A stretch of DNA of 23,119 nucleotides from the NCBI GenBank assembly GCA_027294815.1, contig JAPULP010000221.1, positions 1 to 23,119 on the forward strand, given 5' to 3'. Position numbers and translations under genes: made by a program. Source of the DNA: Gemmatimonadota bacterium (GTDB lineage Bacteria > Gemmatimonadota > Gemmatimonadetes > Gemmatimonadales > GWC2-71-9). Shown here piece by piece: positions 1 through 7,374 of this stretch (its first letter is position 1; every line of letters begins with the position of its first letter). The notes under the pieces are model-generated. The model saw only the letters and a list, made by a program, of their open reading frames with translations, was not told where the DNA came from and ran no database searches.

Positions 1-34
1 GAATAACAACTGCAGAGATCGCCGTACCCCGGCG

Positions 35-853
35 TCAGCTTCCCGGAACTACTCCAATTATCCGCAAAGGCCCGCCACTGCCGCCTTCGATCTTCATCGG
101 CAACGCGATGACGTAGCCACCCGTCTCGGGCATCGACTCGAGGTTGGCCACATTCTCGAAACCGGGAATGTTCTCCGCATAAAGAATCTGATGGGTCTCG
201 AACGTCGTCGACTGCCCGTAGTCGATGCTCGGCGTGTCGATGCCGATTGCGGCGAGCATTCGGTTGTCTACCAACCACTGCGCGGCGGAGGGGTCCAGCC
301 CCGGAAAGTGGAGCTGCGCGACGCCTTCTTCACCACGGAGCGTCGTTCCCAAATACGACTGCGGATCCGGCCAACGCTGTGCCCAACCCGTCCGGAGTAG
401 CAGGATCGCCCCCTCGGGGATCGCACCATATACCGCCTCGAATGCCTCGATGTCGCCGATGCTAACGAGATAGTCCGGATTCCCCGCCGCCTGACTCGTT
501 GCATCCACCACCACGGCTGGCCCAATGAGCCTGGAGAGCGGAATCTCGTCCGTGGTGTTTCTCCCCTCCGCGAAGTGTACCGGGGCGTCGAGATGCGTCC
601 CGCCATGCTCGGCGGTACTGAAGCTGTAGGCCGAGTAATACCACCCGCCTTCGGTCATGCCCTCCGACACGGTCTCGAGTTGGAAGGGGTCGGCGGTGGG
701 CCAGTAAATCGTTTCGGCGTTGAAGGGGTGCGTTAAATCGATCCAGGCGTTGGGCGATTGAAACAAGTGCTCCACTCGCTCACCTCCCGGCTGGCAAGCA
801 CCGGCGGCTATCGTCAGCAGGAGTGAAAATGGCGACACACGGGCATGAGACAT
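35..853 (-). CDS. Secreted cyclase-family lipoprotein (kynurenine formamidase-like fold)
   Basis: 272 residues of the putative cyclase family (PF04199; relatives include kynurenine formamidase and isatin hydrolase), metal-dependent enzymes that hydrolyse amides or cyclic esters. The metal-binding motif HGGTHLDAPVHF is clear, with H83, H87 and D89 as likely ligands. The N-terminus is a hydrophobic signal segment ending at Cys20 (LTIAAGAC), which resembles a lipobox though not a perfect one, so an exported lipid-anchored protein is inferred; most cytosolic formamidases lack this. ATG 853 follows an AGGGAT-like ribosome site. It is divergent from the S9 peptidase, separated by about 120 nt. The family call is firm. 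The substrate cannot be deduced, and no tryptophan-catabolism genes are nearby. Confidence 0.85.
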   Translation of the reverse strand: MSHARVSPFSLLLTIAAGACQPGGERVEHLFQSPNAWIDLTHPFNAETIYWPTADPFQLETVSEGMTEGGWYYSAYSFSTAEHGGTHLDAPVHFAEGRNTTDEIPLSRLIGPAVVVDATSQAAGNPDYLVSIGDIEAFEAVYGAIPEGAILLLRTGWAQRWPDPQSYLGTTLRGEEGVAQLHFPGLDPSAAQWLVDNRMLAAIGIDTPSIDYGQSTTFETHQILYAENIPGFENVANLESMPETGGYVIALPMKIEGGSGGPLRIIGVVPGS

Positions 854-976
854 GGCATCCCTGCGGAGAAGATTGACGCCGGTAGGTTGAGGAAAACCGT
901 AGAGCGAGTCAAGGAGGGTCTTCCCCCGACCCGGTCCTTGCAGCAGTTTTTGGCTCTAACCCTCATGGAGGACCGC

Positions 977-3019
977 ATGCGTCGCTTGGCTTCGTTTTTC
1001 GCCGCCGGCCTCGTGCTCTCCGTCGCCGTCCCAACCCAAGCGACGGCACAGGAGCAGGAACAGGACGACCGGCTAACCTTGGGTCTTTATCTCGATTGGG
1101 AACGGGTGTCCAATCCCCAGATATCACCCGACGGACAACAGATCGTGTACACCCGCCGGTGGGTCGACAAGATCAACGATCGCAGCCGGTCCAGCCTGTG
1201 GATCATGAACGCCGACGGGAGCCGCAACCGGCATCTCACCGAGGGGTCGTCGCCGCAATGGTCGCCGGACGGCCAGCGTCTCGCGTTCCAGCGGGAGGGC
1301 GAACCCCAGGGGTCGCAGATCTTCGTGCGCTGGATGGACGCGGAAGGGGCGGAAACCCAGATCACCACCCTCGAACGCAGTCCGGGTACCGTGAGCTGGT
1401 CGCCCGACGGAGAGTTTTTCGCCTTTACGATGTCGGTCGCGGGCGATCCGCAGTGGCGCGTATCGCTCCCCGGAAAGCCGCGCGAGGCCAAGTGGACAGA
1501 AGAGCCCAAGGTCGTGACCCGACTCAACTACCGCCGTGACCGGGTGGGATTCATCGACGACGGGTACCGGCACATCTTCATCGTTCCGTCCGGGGGCGGC
1601 ACCGCACGCCAAGTGACCAGCGGGAATTGGGGCCACAACGGCGCATCGTGGACGCCCAACTCCCAGGAGATCCTCTTCTCCGCGAACCGTGTGGAAGAGG
1701 CCGAGCATACCTGGCGTCAGTCTGACATCTACGCGGTCAACGTCGAGACGAGGGACATCCGGCAGCTCACCACGCGCAACGGTCCGGACGGGAGTCCCGT
1801 GGTATCGCCGAACGGTCGCTTGGTCGCGTACACCGGCTACGACTGGACCGACGACACGTTCATCGCGGGCGACATCTACGTGATGAACATCGACGGTTCG
1901 AACCGACGCGAGATCTCGGGCGACCACGACCGGCGCGCCGGTGGGTTGAAGTGGGCACCGGACGACAGCGGCGTCTACTTCAGCTCGAGCGACCGTGGTA
2001 CGAGCCACGTGTATTTCGCTTCGGTGAACGGCGGTGTGCGCAAGGTGACCGACGGCAACGTGCGGATCTCCATGTCCAGCATGACCGACAATCTCCTCGC
2101 CGTCGGCACGCTGACGAGTTACCACGAGCCGGGCGACATCGTGTCGTTCAGCTTACGCAACGGCACCCCGACCCAACTCACCGAGGTGAACGCCGACCTC
2201 CTGGTCGGGCGCACGCTCGGCGAGGTGGAGGAGATCTGGTACAAGTCGGTGGACAATTACGACATCCAGGGATGGATCGTCAAACCCCCAGATTTCGATC
2301 CCAACAAGAAGTACCCCATGATGCTGGCGATCCACGGCGGCCCGCACGGCATGTACGGCGTCGGGTTCAACTTCGGGTGGCAGAATCATGCGGCGAACGG
2401 CTACGTGGTGTTGTACACGAATCCGCGGGGCAGCTCGGGTTACGGAAGCTCGTTTGGGAATGCCATCAAACGCGCGTATCCCGGTAAGGATTTCAATGAC
2501 TTGATGGCCGGCGTCGATACCGTGACCAACCGCGGCTACATCGACACGCGCAACATGTTCGTGTACGGGTGCAGCGGCGGTGGCGTGTTGACCTCATGGG
2601 TCGTGGGGCACACCGAGCGGTTCGCCGCAGCATCGGCGAATTGCCCGGTCATCAATTGGCTCTCGTTCGTGGGGACTACGGACGGTGCAGGTTGGTACCG
2701 CAACTTCGACAACTTGCCGTGGGAGGATCCGTCGGAACACCTGCGCCGCTCGCCGTTGATGTACGTGGGCAATGTGACGACTCCGACGATGTTGATGACG
2801 GGCGTCAACGACCTGCGGACACCGATGCCGCAGACCGAGGAGTACTACATGGCGTTGCGGTATCTGAAGGTTCCAACGGCGATGATCCGGTTCAACAACG
2901 AGTGGCACGGCACGAGCAGCACGCCGTCGAACTTCCTGCGGACGCAGTTGTACTTGCGGGGGTGGTTCGAGAAGCATATGACGAAGGATGAGGCGAGGAT
3001 AACATCTGACCAGCAGTAA
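977..3019 (+). CDS. Secreted S9 family peptidase (prolyl oligopeptidase / acylaminoacyl-peptidase type)
   Basis: 680 residues if translation begins at ATG 977, chosen because GGAGG lies 5 nt upstream and the protein then opens with a classic signal peptide (MRRLASFF..., likely cleavage after ATA at residues 22-24). An in-frame ATG at 845 would add 44 unconvincing residues and bury the signal. Residues about 30-400 carry TolB/WD40-like blades with repeated 'SPDG' and 'MNADGS' motifs, the beta-propeller that gates S9 peptidases. The C-terminal alpha/beta-hydrolase domain has nucleophile Ser533 in GCSGGG, Asp612 in GVNDLRTP and His644 in NEWHGT. The elbow reads GCSGGG rather than the common GxSYGG. 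Expected role: periplasmic or extracellular degradation of oligopeptides. Its TAA stop lies inside the first heptamer of the downstream repeat. Confidence 0.93.
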   Translation: MRRLASFFAAGLVLSVAVPTQATAQEQEQDDRLTLGLYLDWERVSNPQISPDGQQIVYTRRWVDKINDRSRSSLWIMNADGSRNRHLTEGSSPQWSPDGQRLAFQREGEPQGSQIFVRWMDAEGAETQITTLERSPGTVSWSPDGEFFAFTMSVAGDPQWRVSLPGKPREAKWTEEPKVVTRLNYRRDRVGFIDDGYRHIFIVPSGGGTARQVTSGNWGHNGASWTPNSQEILFSANRVEEAEHTWRQSDIYAVNVETRDIRQLTTRNGPDGSPVVSPNGRLVAYTGYDWTDDTFIAGDIYVMNIDGSNRREISGDHDRRAGGLKWAPDDSGVYFSSSDRGTSHVYFASVNGGVRKVTDGNVRISMSSMTDNLLAVGTLTSYHEPGDIVSFSLRNGTPTQLTEVNADLLVGRTLGEVEEIWYKSVDNYDIQGWIVKPPDFDPNKKYPMMLAIHGGPHGMYGVGFNFGWQNHAANGYVVLYTNPRGSSGYGSSFGNAIKRAYPGKDFNDLMAGVDTVTNRGYIDTRNMFVYGCSGGGVLTSWVVGHTERFAAASANCPVINWLSFVGTTDGAGWYRNFDNLPWEDPSEHLRRSPLMYVGNVTTPTMLMTGVNDLRTPMPQTEEYYMALRYLKVPTAMIRFNNEWHGTSSTPSNFLRTQLYLRGWFEKHMTKDEARITSDQQ

Positions 3020-3106
3020 GAAGTGAGATGTGAGAAGTGAGAGGGCCACCCCTCCACCCCACGGATCGGGGATAGAGGGGTGGCCATCTTACGTCTTACG
3101 TCTCAC
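3016..3106. repeat. Heptamer-arm hairpin between convergent genes (GTGAGAA type)
   Basis: The left arm is four 7-nt units (GTAAGAA, then GTGAGAT/A/G) from 3016 to 3043. A perfect 11-bp inverted repeat follows: GGCCACCCCTC at 3044-3054 with its complement at 3075-3085, and an inner CCCC/GGGG pair. The right arm, on the minus strand, is GTGAGAC and GTAAGAC-type units. Arms pair in heptamer register with G-U wobbles, giving one long hairpin. The peptidase stop TAA is inside the first left unit (G-TAA-GAA), and the minus-strand zinc-ribbon stop TGA is inside the first right unit (G-TGA-GAC). The element therefore occupies the whole gap. It plausibly acts as a bidirectional terminator or RNA 3'-end stabiliser (inference). 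Confidence 0.85.
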
Positions 3107-3219
3107 TTCCCAACCTTCTTCCCACACCACGGGCACTTCACCCAATAGTCCGGTAACACCCCCCAACCACACCGCGAGCATTTGGTCGTCGCATCGTCCA
3201 GCTTCCACTTCTTTGTCAC
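3103..3219 (-). CDS. Small zinc-ribbon ORF, possibly frameshifted or coupled
   Basis: A 38-residue reading frame from GTG 3219 contains CSRC and CPWC separated by 11 residues (CSRCGWGVLPDYWVKCPWC), a rubredoxin-type zinc ribbon. The frame stays open upstream to a stop at 3274-3276 but has no better start. In the adjacent frame, GTG 3263 encodes VLKARDKLGKYVARR and ends at TGA 3216-3218, which overlaps the zinc-ribbon GTG as GTGA. The two pieces read like one ~54-residue protein joined by a -1 shift, or like a coupled reinitiation pair. It follows the coiled-coil gene (stop at 3270) on the same strand. Its stop lies in the heptamer repeat, as at the other repeat-flanking genes, which supports a real gene. 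No function can be assigned. Confidence 0.5.
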   Translation of the reverse strand: MTKKWKLDDATTKCSRCGWGVLPDYWVKCPWCGKKVGK

Positions 3220-3269
3220 CTTCGTGCGACATACTTGCCGAGCTTGTCTCTCGCCTTCAGCACCGGCAG

Positions 3270-6233
3270 TTAGCTAGCACGGGCGGCGCTGTCGTCATCA
3301 TCGCGCAACTCCTTCACCGCGTCGTGAATACGCTGGGTCAATTCGCGTTCGCGACGAAGCGCCTCGAGCAGTCCCTCGGCCTCTTTCGCTTCGAACGCCA
3401 ACTGCCCCGATTGCTCGATGACATGGTCGACCACGGCCTTCTGGCTGCCCAGCGTCTGCAGTCCGGCACGGATATCCAGGAGTAACCCCTGAGCTTGCGC
3501 GAGACGCGCCTCGGACGCTTCGATCTGTTTCTGGTGCTCCTCGATCTGCGCCAACACCCCCTCCATCTCGGCCGCCTTGCTCAGAACAATGTCCATCGCC
3601 CCACGAGCTTCTTCGACGTCATCGCGCGCGGACGAAATCGCACGCACGTCGTCCAGCGTACGCTCTGCGGTTCCGAAGAGTTCCTGGAGGTCTTCTCGAA
3701 CAGCGTCGACGCTCTCTTGCCGTGCGACCAATGTCTCCATCGACCTCGCCAGCTCCTGCTCGGTCTGATCGAGTTGGTGGAGTTTCTCCTCGAATTGCGT
3801 AAGCCGTTTCTCGGCAAATCGTAAGCTGCCGGCACGCGCCTCGAGCCGCTCGGCGTGACTGCCCACCTTGTCGGATTGTTTTTCCGCCGTCCGCAACTCG
3901 GCCGTCAGGGACTGCAATTGTCCTTCCAACGACTGCACGACCTCGGCCGCCTCGCTCCGAAGCGCCGTGACGCGCTCGAGCTGTTCGGCTGCCGAGGTGA
4001 GTGCCTGCTGCCGCTGCTCGATCTCGTCGGCCACCCGATCCACCCGCTTGGACATCGCCTCCACCTGTTCCGCGCGGCCCACGGCAGTTTCCACACCTTC
4101 ACCCAAGTCCGCCATACGCCGCTCGGCCTGCTCGACGCTCGCCGACACGGACGTGATGACGTCGCTCACTTCGCCTGCGTCTTTCGCCTGCTTCGCCACC
4201 TGCGTGAACCGATGCTCCGCGTCGTCCAAACCGGTCAGCAGGTTGCTGGTACGCTCGTCTAGCTGCACCCCGGTGCGCTGCAGTTCGTTCATGCGGGTCT
4301 CGAGAACCGCAAGCGATTCACGACGTGCGTCGAGATTCGAAGCCGCAGAAACGACACGGTCGGCGTTCTGCCGCATGTGCTCGACGTGTCCAGACAAATC
4401 CTCCAGCAACGTCATCTTGCTGCGAATTTCGCGGATGGAACCTTGCACGGTCGATAGCCACGCATTGGTTTCCGTGTTGCCCGCCTGTATTCGTTCGATC
4501 TCGGCTCTCGCCCCACGCAGCTGCTCGAGGGCGTCGCGTACGTCTTCTCGCGATCCGCGCAAAGACGCGACATCACGCACCGCCTGGTCGATCTCGCTGC
4601 GCGCCGCCTCGATCCGCTTCAAACGACTCTCGATTTCGGCTGCGGTGTGCTCCGTACGGTCCATCCCGTCGTGCATTCCCTCGACCCGCTCGATCTGTTC
4701 GCCGAGCTGGGCCAATTCGGACGACACCGTGTTGATTCGCGCGGCGACCGCGTTGGCCTGATCGTTGGCTTCCGTAATCCGTCCTACCGAATTGTCCAAT
4801 GTCCGGAATCGAGATTCCAGTTCCGTCGCTCCACCGCGAAGGTCGGTGATACGCTGCCCTATCACCTCGAGGTTACTATTGTCGAGCCGGAACCGTTCGT
4901 CGCCAAGGCGCACTTCCTCCTGCAAACGGTCGAGCTTCAATCGGAGATCGGCGCTGTCCGATTCGACCTTCACCTGCGTGTCGCGGACCTTTGCGGTCCG
5001 ACCCGCGATTTCGCTGTTCAGAGTCCGCAACCCCTCCAGACTGGCGTTCGCTCTCTTGACCTCCTTGATCTGGTCCTGTGCTTTCTTCACCTGCGTACCG
5101 AGACTCTGTTGAATGCCCGTCAGGTTTCGCAGCTGTGATTCGGCGCGGTCGACGACTTCCCGTTGCATCTCTAGAGCGGCCGACTTTTGCGTCACGTGAT
5201 CCGCCAACGCCCGCAAGGCGTTGAGATGCCGCTCCGTGCGCGACGCCAATTCCTCCGCCTTGTCCAAATCCTTCATGGTGGCTTCGACCATCGAAACACG
5301 CTCCGACTCGTGACTGATTTTCTCGGTCAGCTTGTCGAGCCCCGACCTCACGGCGTCGTATGTCGACAGAGCTGTTTCTTGTGAAGTTCGGATATCCGAC
5401 TGGTCCTCTCGCACTCGCGCCACTTCGCCGTGGAACTCGGACAACATGTTGTGCAACTCTTCGGACTGGCTGCGAAGCCTCACCATCGGACCGGAAGGTC
5501 CGAGCGACTCGCTCGCTTCTTGGCAAGCGGCACCCAAAGCGTCCACGTCAACCCGCAGACCGGACAGTCGTCCCTCGAGATCGGCGAGGTTGACGAACTT
5601 GGCTTCGACGTCTTCCACGCCGCTCATCGTTTTTTCGAGCACCTTTGTCAGCTCGACTTGTTCGTCTCGTACTTCGTTCGCGCGAGTCTCCGCCACGTCG
5701 ATCCTGAAGGTGACGTCCTGTAGCCCGTCACCACGACTCTCCACCTCGCGGACCTTATCTTCCACCCTGGCGATCTGTTCTTCGATTTTCGTCACCATCC
5801 CGGTCGGCCCGGATAGCTTGGCGAGTTCGTCCTTCGCCTGCGACACCTCCGTCACGAACTGACGCAGCTCCGCCATACGCTCATCAAGATCGCTGGCGGT
5901 CTGCAGGTTTTCGGCGAGGGAGTGCGCGGTCTGATCGTGGGACCGCGTCAGATCCTGGGCACGCTCCTCCAGTGACGCGATTCGGGTAACGGCTTCCTTG
6001 ATCGCGTCGCCTTGCTGCATTTCGGCGACCTGGCCCCTGATGTCGGCGATTGCGGCCTTGGTTTCTTCGAGCGGCGCCGTGATTTTCTCAAAGTTCTGCA
6101 CAGCGGCCTCAGTTTTTCTCACGGCTTCACCGAGCGCTTTTTTCTCGCGCCGGGCCTTCTCGACCAGTTTCTTCAGATCTTCCGGGAGCTCGGAGAGCTC
6201 GTCGCGACCTAGCAGCGACTTGAACAACGCCAT
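3270..6233 (-). CDS. Very long coiled-coil protein
   Basis: 987 residues, nearly all heptad-like coiled coil rich in Glu, Gln, Arg, Ala and Leu, from about residue 20 to the C-terminus. I see no Walker A or B motif, signal peptide, membrane segment or hinge domain, so it is not an SMC or RecN ATPase despite superficial similarity. The start MALFKSLLGRDELSELPED is well defined: ATG 6233 follows GAGG with suitable spacing. It is divergent from the GroES-like gene and followed by the zinc-ribbon ORF. A scaffold, cytoskeletal or envelope-associated structural role is possible, but that is only inferred from the architecture. I do not recognise a named family. Confidence 0.85.
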   Translation of the reverse strand: MALFKSLLGRDELSELPEDLKKLVEKARREKKALGEAVRKTEAAVQNFEKITAPLEETKAAIADIRGQVAEMQQGDAIKEAVTRIASLEERAQDLTRSHDQTAHSLAENLQTASDLDERMAELRQFVTEVSQAKDELAKLSGPTGMVTKIEEQIARVEDKVREVESRGDGLQDVTFRIDVAETRANEVRDEQVELTKVLEKTMSGVEDVEAKFVNLADLEGRLSGLRVDVDALGAACQEASESLGPSGPMVRLRSQSEELHNMLSEFHGEVARVREDQSDIRTSQETALSTYDAVRSGLDKLTEKISHESERVSMVEATMKDLDKAEELASRTERHLNALRALADHVTQKSAALEMQREVVDRAESQLRNLTGIQQSLGTQVKKAQDQIKEVKRANASLEGLRTLNSEIAGRTAKVRDTQVKVESDSADLRLKLDRLQEEVRLGDERFRLDNSNLEVIGQRITDLRGGATELESRFRTLDNSVGRITEANDQANAVAARINTVSSELAQLGEQIERVEGMHDGMDRTEHTAAEIESRLKRIEAARSEIDQAVRDVASLRGSREDVRDALEQLRGARAEIERIQAGNTETNAWLSTVQGSIREIRSKMTLLEDLSGHVEHMRQNADRVVSAASNLDARRESLAVLETRMNELQRTGVQLDERTSNLLTGLDDAEHRFTQVAKQAKDAGEVSDVITSVSASVEQAERRMADLGEGVETAVGRAEQVEAMSKRVDRVADEIEQRQQALTSAAEQLERVTALRSEAAEVVQSLEGQLQSLTAELRTAEKQSDKVGSHAERLEARAGSLRFAEKRLTQFEEKLHQLDQTEQELARSMETLVARQESVDAVREDLQELFGTAERTLDDVRAISSARDDVEEARGAMDIVLSKAAEMEGVLAQIEEHQKQIEASEARLAQAQGLLLDIRAGLQTLGSQKAVVDHVIEQSGQLAFEAKEAEGLLEALRRERELTQRIHDAVKELRDDDDSAARAS

Positions 6234-6345
6234 GGTACCTCATCATCCAGGGGTAGGAAAAGTTGGCACCCAACCGGCGAAAAGCCAATATGGCCGCCAA
6301 CCCCGGATACTGGCGTCCGGACGGCCCCAAGTCCACATTCCTCAC

Positions 6346-6723
6346 ATGGACGATCCATCCAAGAAACTGGTGGTCATGGGCGACCGCGTCCTGGTCACGC
6401 CGGAAAAAGGCGAAGAACGGACCAGCGTTGGGCTCTACCTTCCGCCGACGGCCGTGGACCGGCAGGCGGTGCAGAGCGGGCGAATCACGGCAGTTGGCCC
6501 CGGGACCGCCATGGCGGATCCAACGACCCTCGACGAGGAGCCTTGGCGGATCCCCCCAAGCGGGACGCGCTTCGTGCCCATGCAGGCCAAAGTGGACGAT
6601 TTCGCCATCTTCTTCCGCAAGGCCGCCGTGGAGATCACTTTCGAGGGGAGCAACTATCTAGTGGTGCCGCAGGCCGCCATTTTGGTGCTCATCCGGTCGG
6701 GCGACCCGCTCACCGATCCATGA
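6346..6723 (+). CDS. GroES/Cpn10-family co-chaperonin-like protein (divergent)
   Basis: 125 residues. The opening KLVVMGDRVLVTPEKGEERTS matches the GroES 'DRVLV' strand, the segment SVGLYLPPTAVDRQA occupies the mobile-loop position, and GRITAVGPG matches the conserved 'G.V.AVGPG' stretch. The end (FFRKAAVEITFEGSNYLVV) matches the C-terminal 'y.G.ey.v....IL' strand. It is longer than typical GroES (95-100 residues): about 25 extra residues (TAMADPTTLDEEPWR...) sit before the last strands. No groEL is adjacent. ATG 6346 has no obvious Shine-Dalgarno; ATG 6376 (MGDRVLV) is an alternative. It is followed after 3 nt by the phosphatase-like gene. The family fold is confident; whether it caps GroEL is not shown. 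Confidence 0.8.
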   Translation: MDDPSKKLVVMGDRVLVTPEKGEERTSVGLYLPPTAVDRQAVQSGRITAVGPGTAMADPTTLDEEPWRIPPSGTRFVPMQAKVDDFAIFFRKAAVEITFEGSNYLVVPQAAILVLIRSGDPLTDP

Positions 6724-6726
6724 GCG

Positions 6727-7155
6727 GTGCAACACCTCGTTTTTCTCTGTGTAGCCAATTCAGCTCGAAGCCAAATTGCGGAGGGGTTGGCACGTGCCAC
6801 CGCCCCGCCTGGATGGTCCGTTTCGAGCGCCGGCTCCGATCCCGGGACACTCCATCCACTCGCCGCGAAGGTCATGGCCGAAATCGGGATCGACATCAGC
6901 GACCATCGCACCAAGGGACTGGACGAGGTATCGGTGGAAAGCGCCGATATCGTCGTGACGTTATGTGCCGAAGAGGCCTGCCCGACCACGCCGCCTTCCG
7001 TCGAGCGCGTCGATTGGGCCATGCCCGATCCGGCAGCCGGCGGCGGGACGGACGAGGAGAGGTTGGAAGCATTTCGCACGACGCGCGCGTCGATCCAGGA
7101 GCGCATCGCGCAGTTGTGGCGGCGCATCGGACAAACCGGGCGGGGAGAGCAGTGA
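6727..7155 (+). CDS. ArsC / low-molecular-weight protein-tyrosine phosphatase family protein
   Basis: 142 residues starting at GTG 6727, three bases after the GroES-like stop, so probably translationally coupled. The N-terminal P-loop CVANSARS fits the CX5R(S/T) signature of LMW phosphatases and thioredoxin-coupled arsenate reductases. The later MPDPA supplies the expected Asp-Pro catalytic acid. The segment TLCAEEACPTTP resembles the TLC...CP redox region of ArsC (pI258 type), with two cysteines four residues apart. That favours arsenate reductase over tyrosine phosphatase, but the spacing is shorter than in the classical enzyme. No arsR, arsB or acr3 gene is nearby, so a detoxification role is not supported by context. 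Confidence 0.85.
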   Translation: MQHLVFLCVANSARSQIAEGLARATAPPGWSVSSAGSDPGTLHPLAAKVMAEIGIDISDHRTKGLDEVSVESADIVVTLCAEEACPTTPPSVERVDWAMPDPAAGGGTDEERLEAFRTTRASIQERIAQLWRRIGQTGRGEQ

Positions 7156-7159
7156 GAAC

Positions 7160-7372
7160 TTGGTCGGCGTGGTGATCGCGGTTCTGGCCGGCATCCTCCT
7201 GTGGTTGGTGATGGCCCCCACAGGCCGGCGGCGCGTGGCTGACTCACACCTGGACGACGAGACCGTCGCCGCCGAGCATGAGACGCGCGACCTGAATGCC
7301 CTGACAACACCAGAGGATGCAGACGACGAGCTGCCAGACTGGGGCCCCGGGGCTCCCAAGCAACGTCGCTGA
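7160..7372 (+). CDS. Small single-pass membrane protein
   Basis: About 70 residues if TTG 7160 is the start; GTG 7169 is an alternative and neither has a well-placed ribosome site, so the start is uncertain. The N-terminus is one hydrophobic helix (LVGVVIAVLAGILLWLVMAP), followed by a basic GRRR patch and an acidic hydrophilic tail rich in Asp and Glu (DDETVAAEHE..., EDADDELPDW). It begins 4 nt after the ArsC-like stop, so it is likely co-transcribed. Its TGA ends only 2 nt before the stop of the convergent phosphorylase. No family recognised. The frame stays open upstream inside the previous gene, but only this segment looks protein-like. Confidence 0.55.
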   Translation: MVGVVIAVLAGILLWLVMAPTGRRRVADSHLDDETVAAEHETRDLNALTTPEDADDELPDWGPGAPKQRR

Positions 7373-7374
7373 GC

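Noticed and set aside
845..976. N-terminal extension of the S9 peptidase from ATG 845
   Set aside because: It would bury the signal peptide; ATG 977 has GGAGG at ideal spacing.
1124..2125. 333-residue minus-strand frame inside the S9 peptidase
   Set aside because: Val/Arg/His-rich shadow of a strongly supported coding frame; no motif or ribosome site.
3868..4761. 297-residue Ser/Arg/Cys-rich plus-strand frame
   Set aside because: Antisense shadow of the coiled-coil gene with typical high-GC composition bias.
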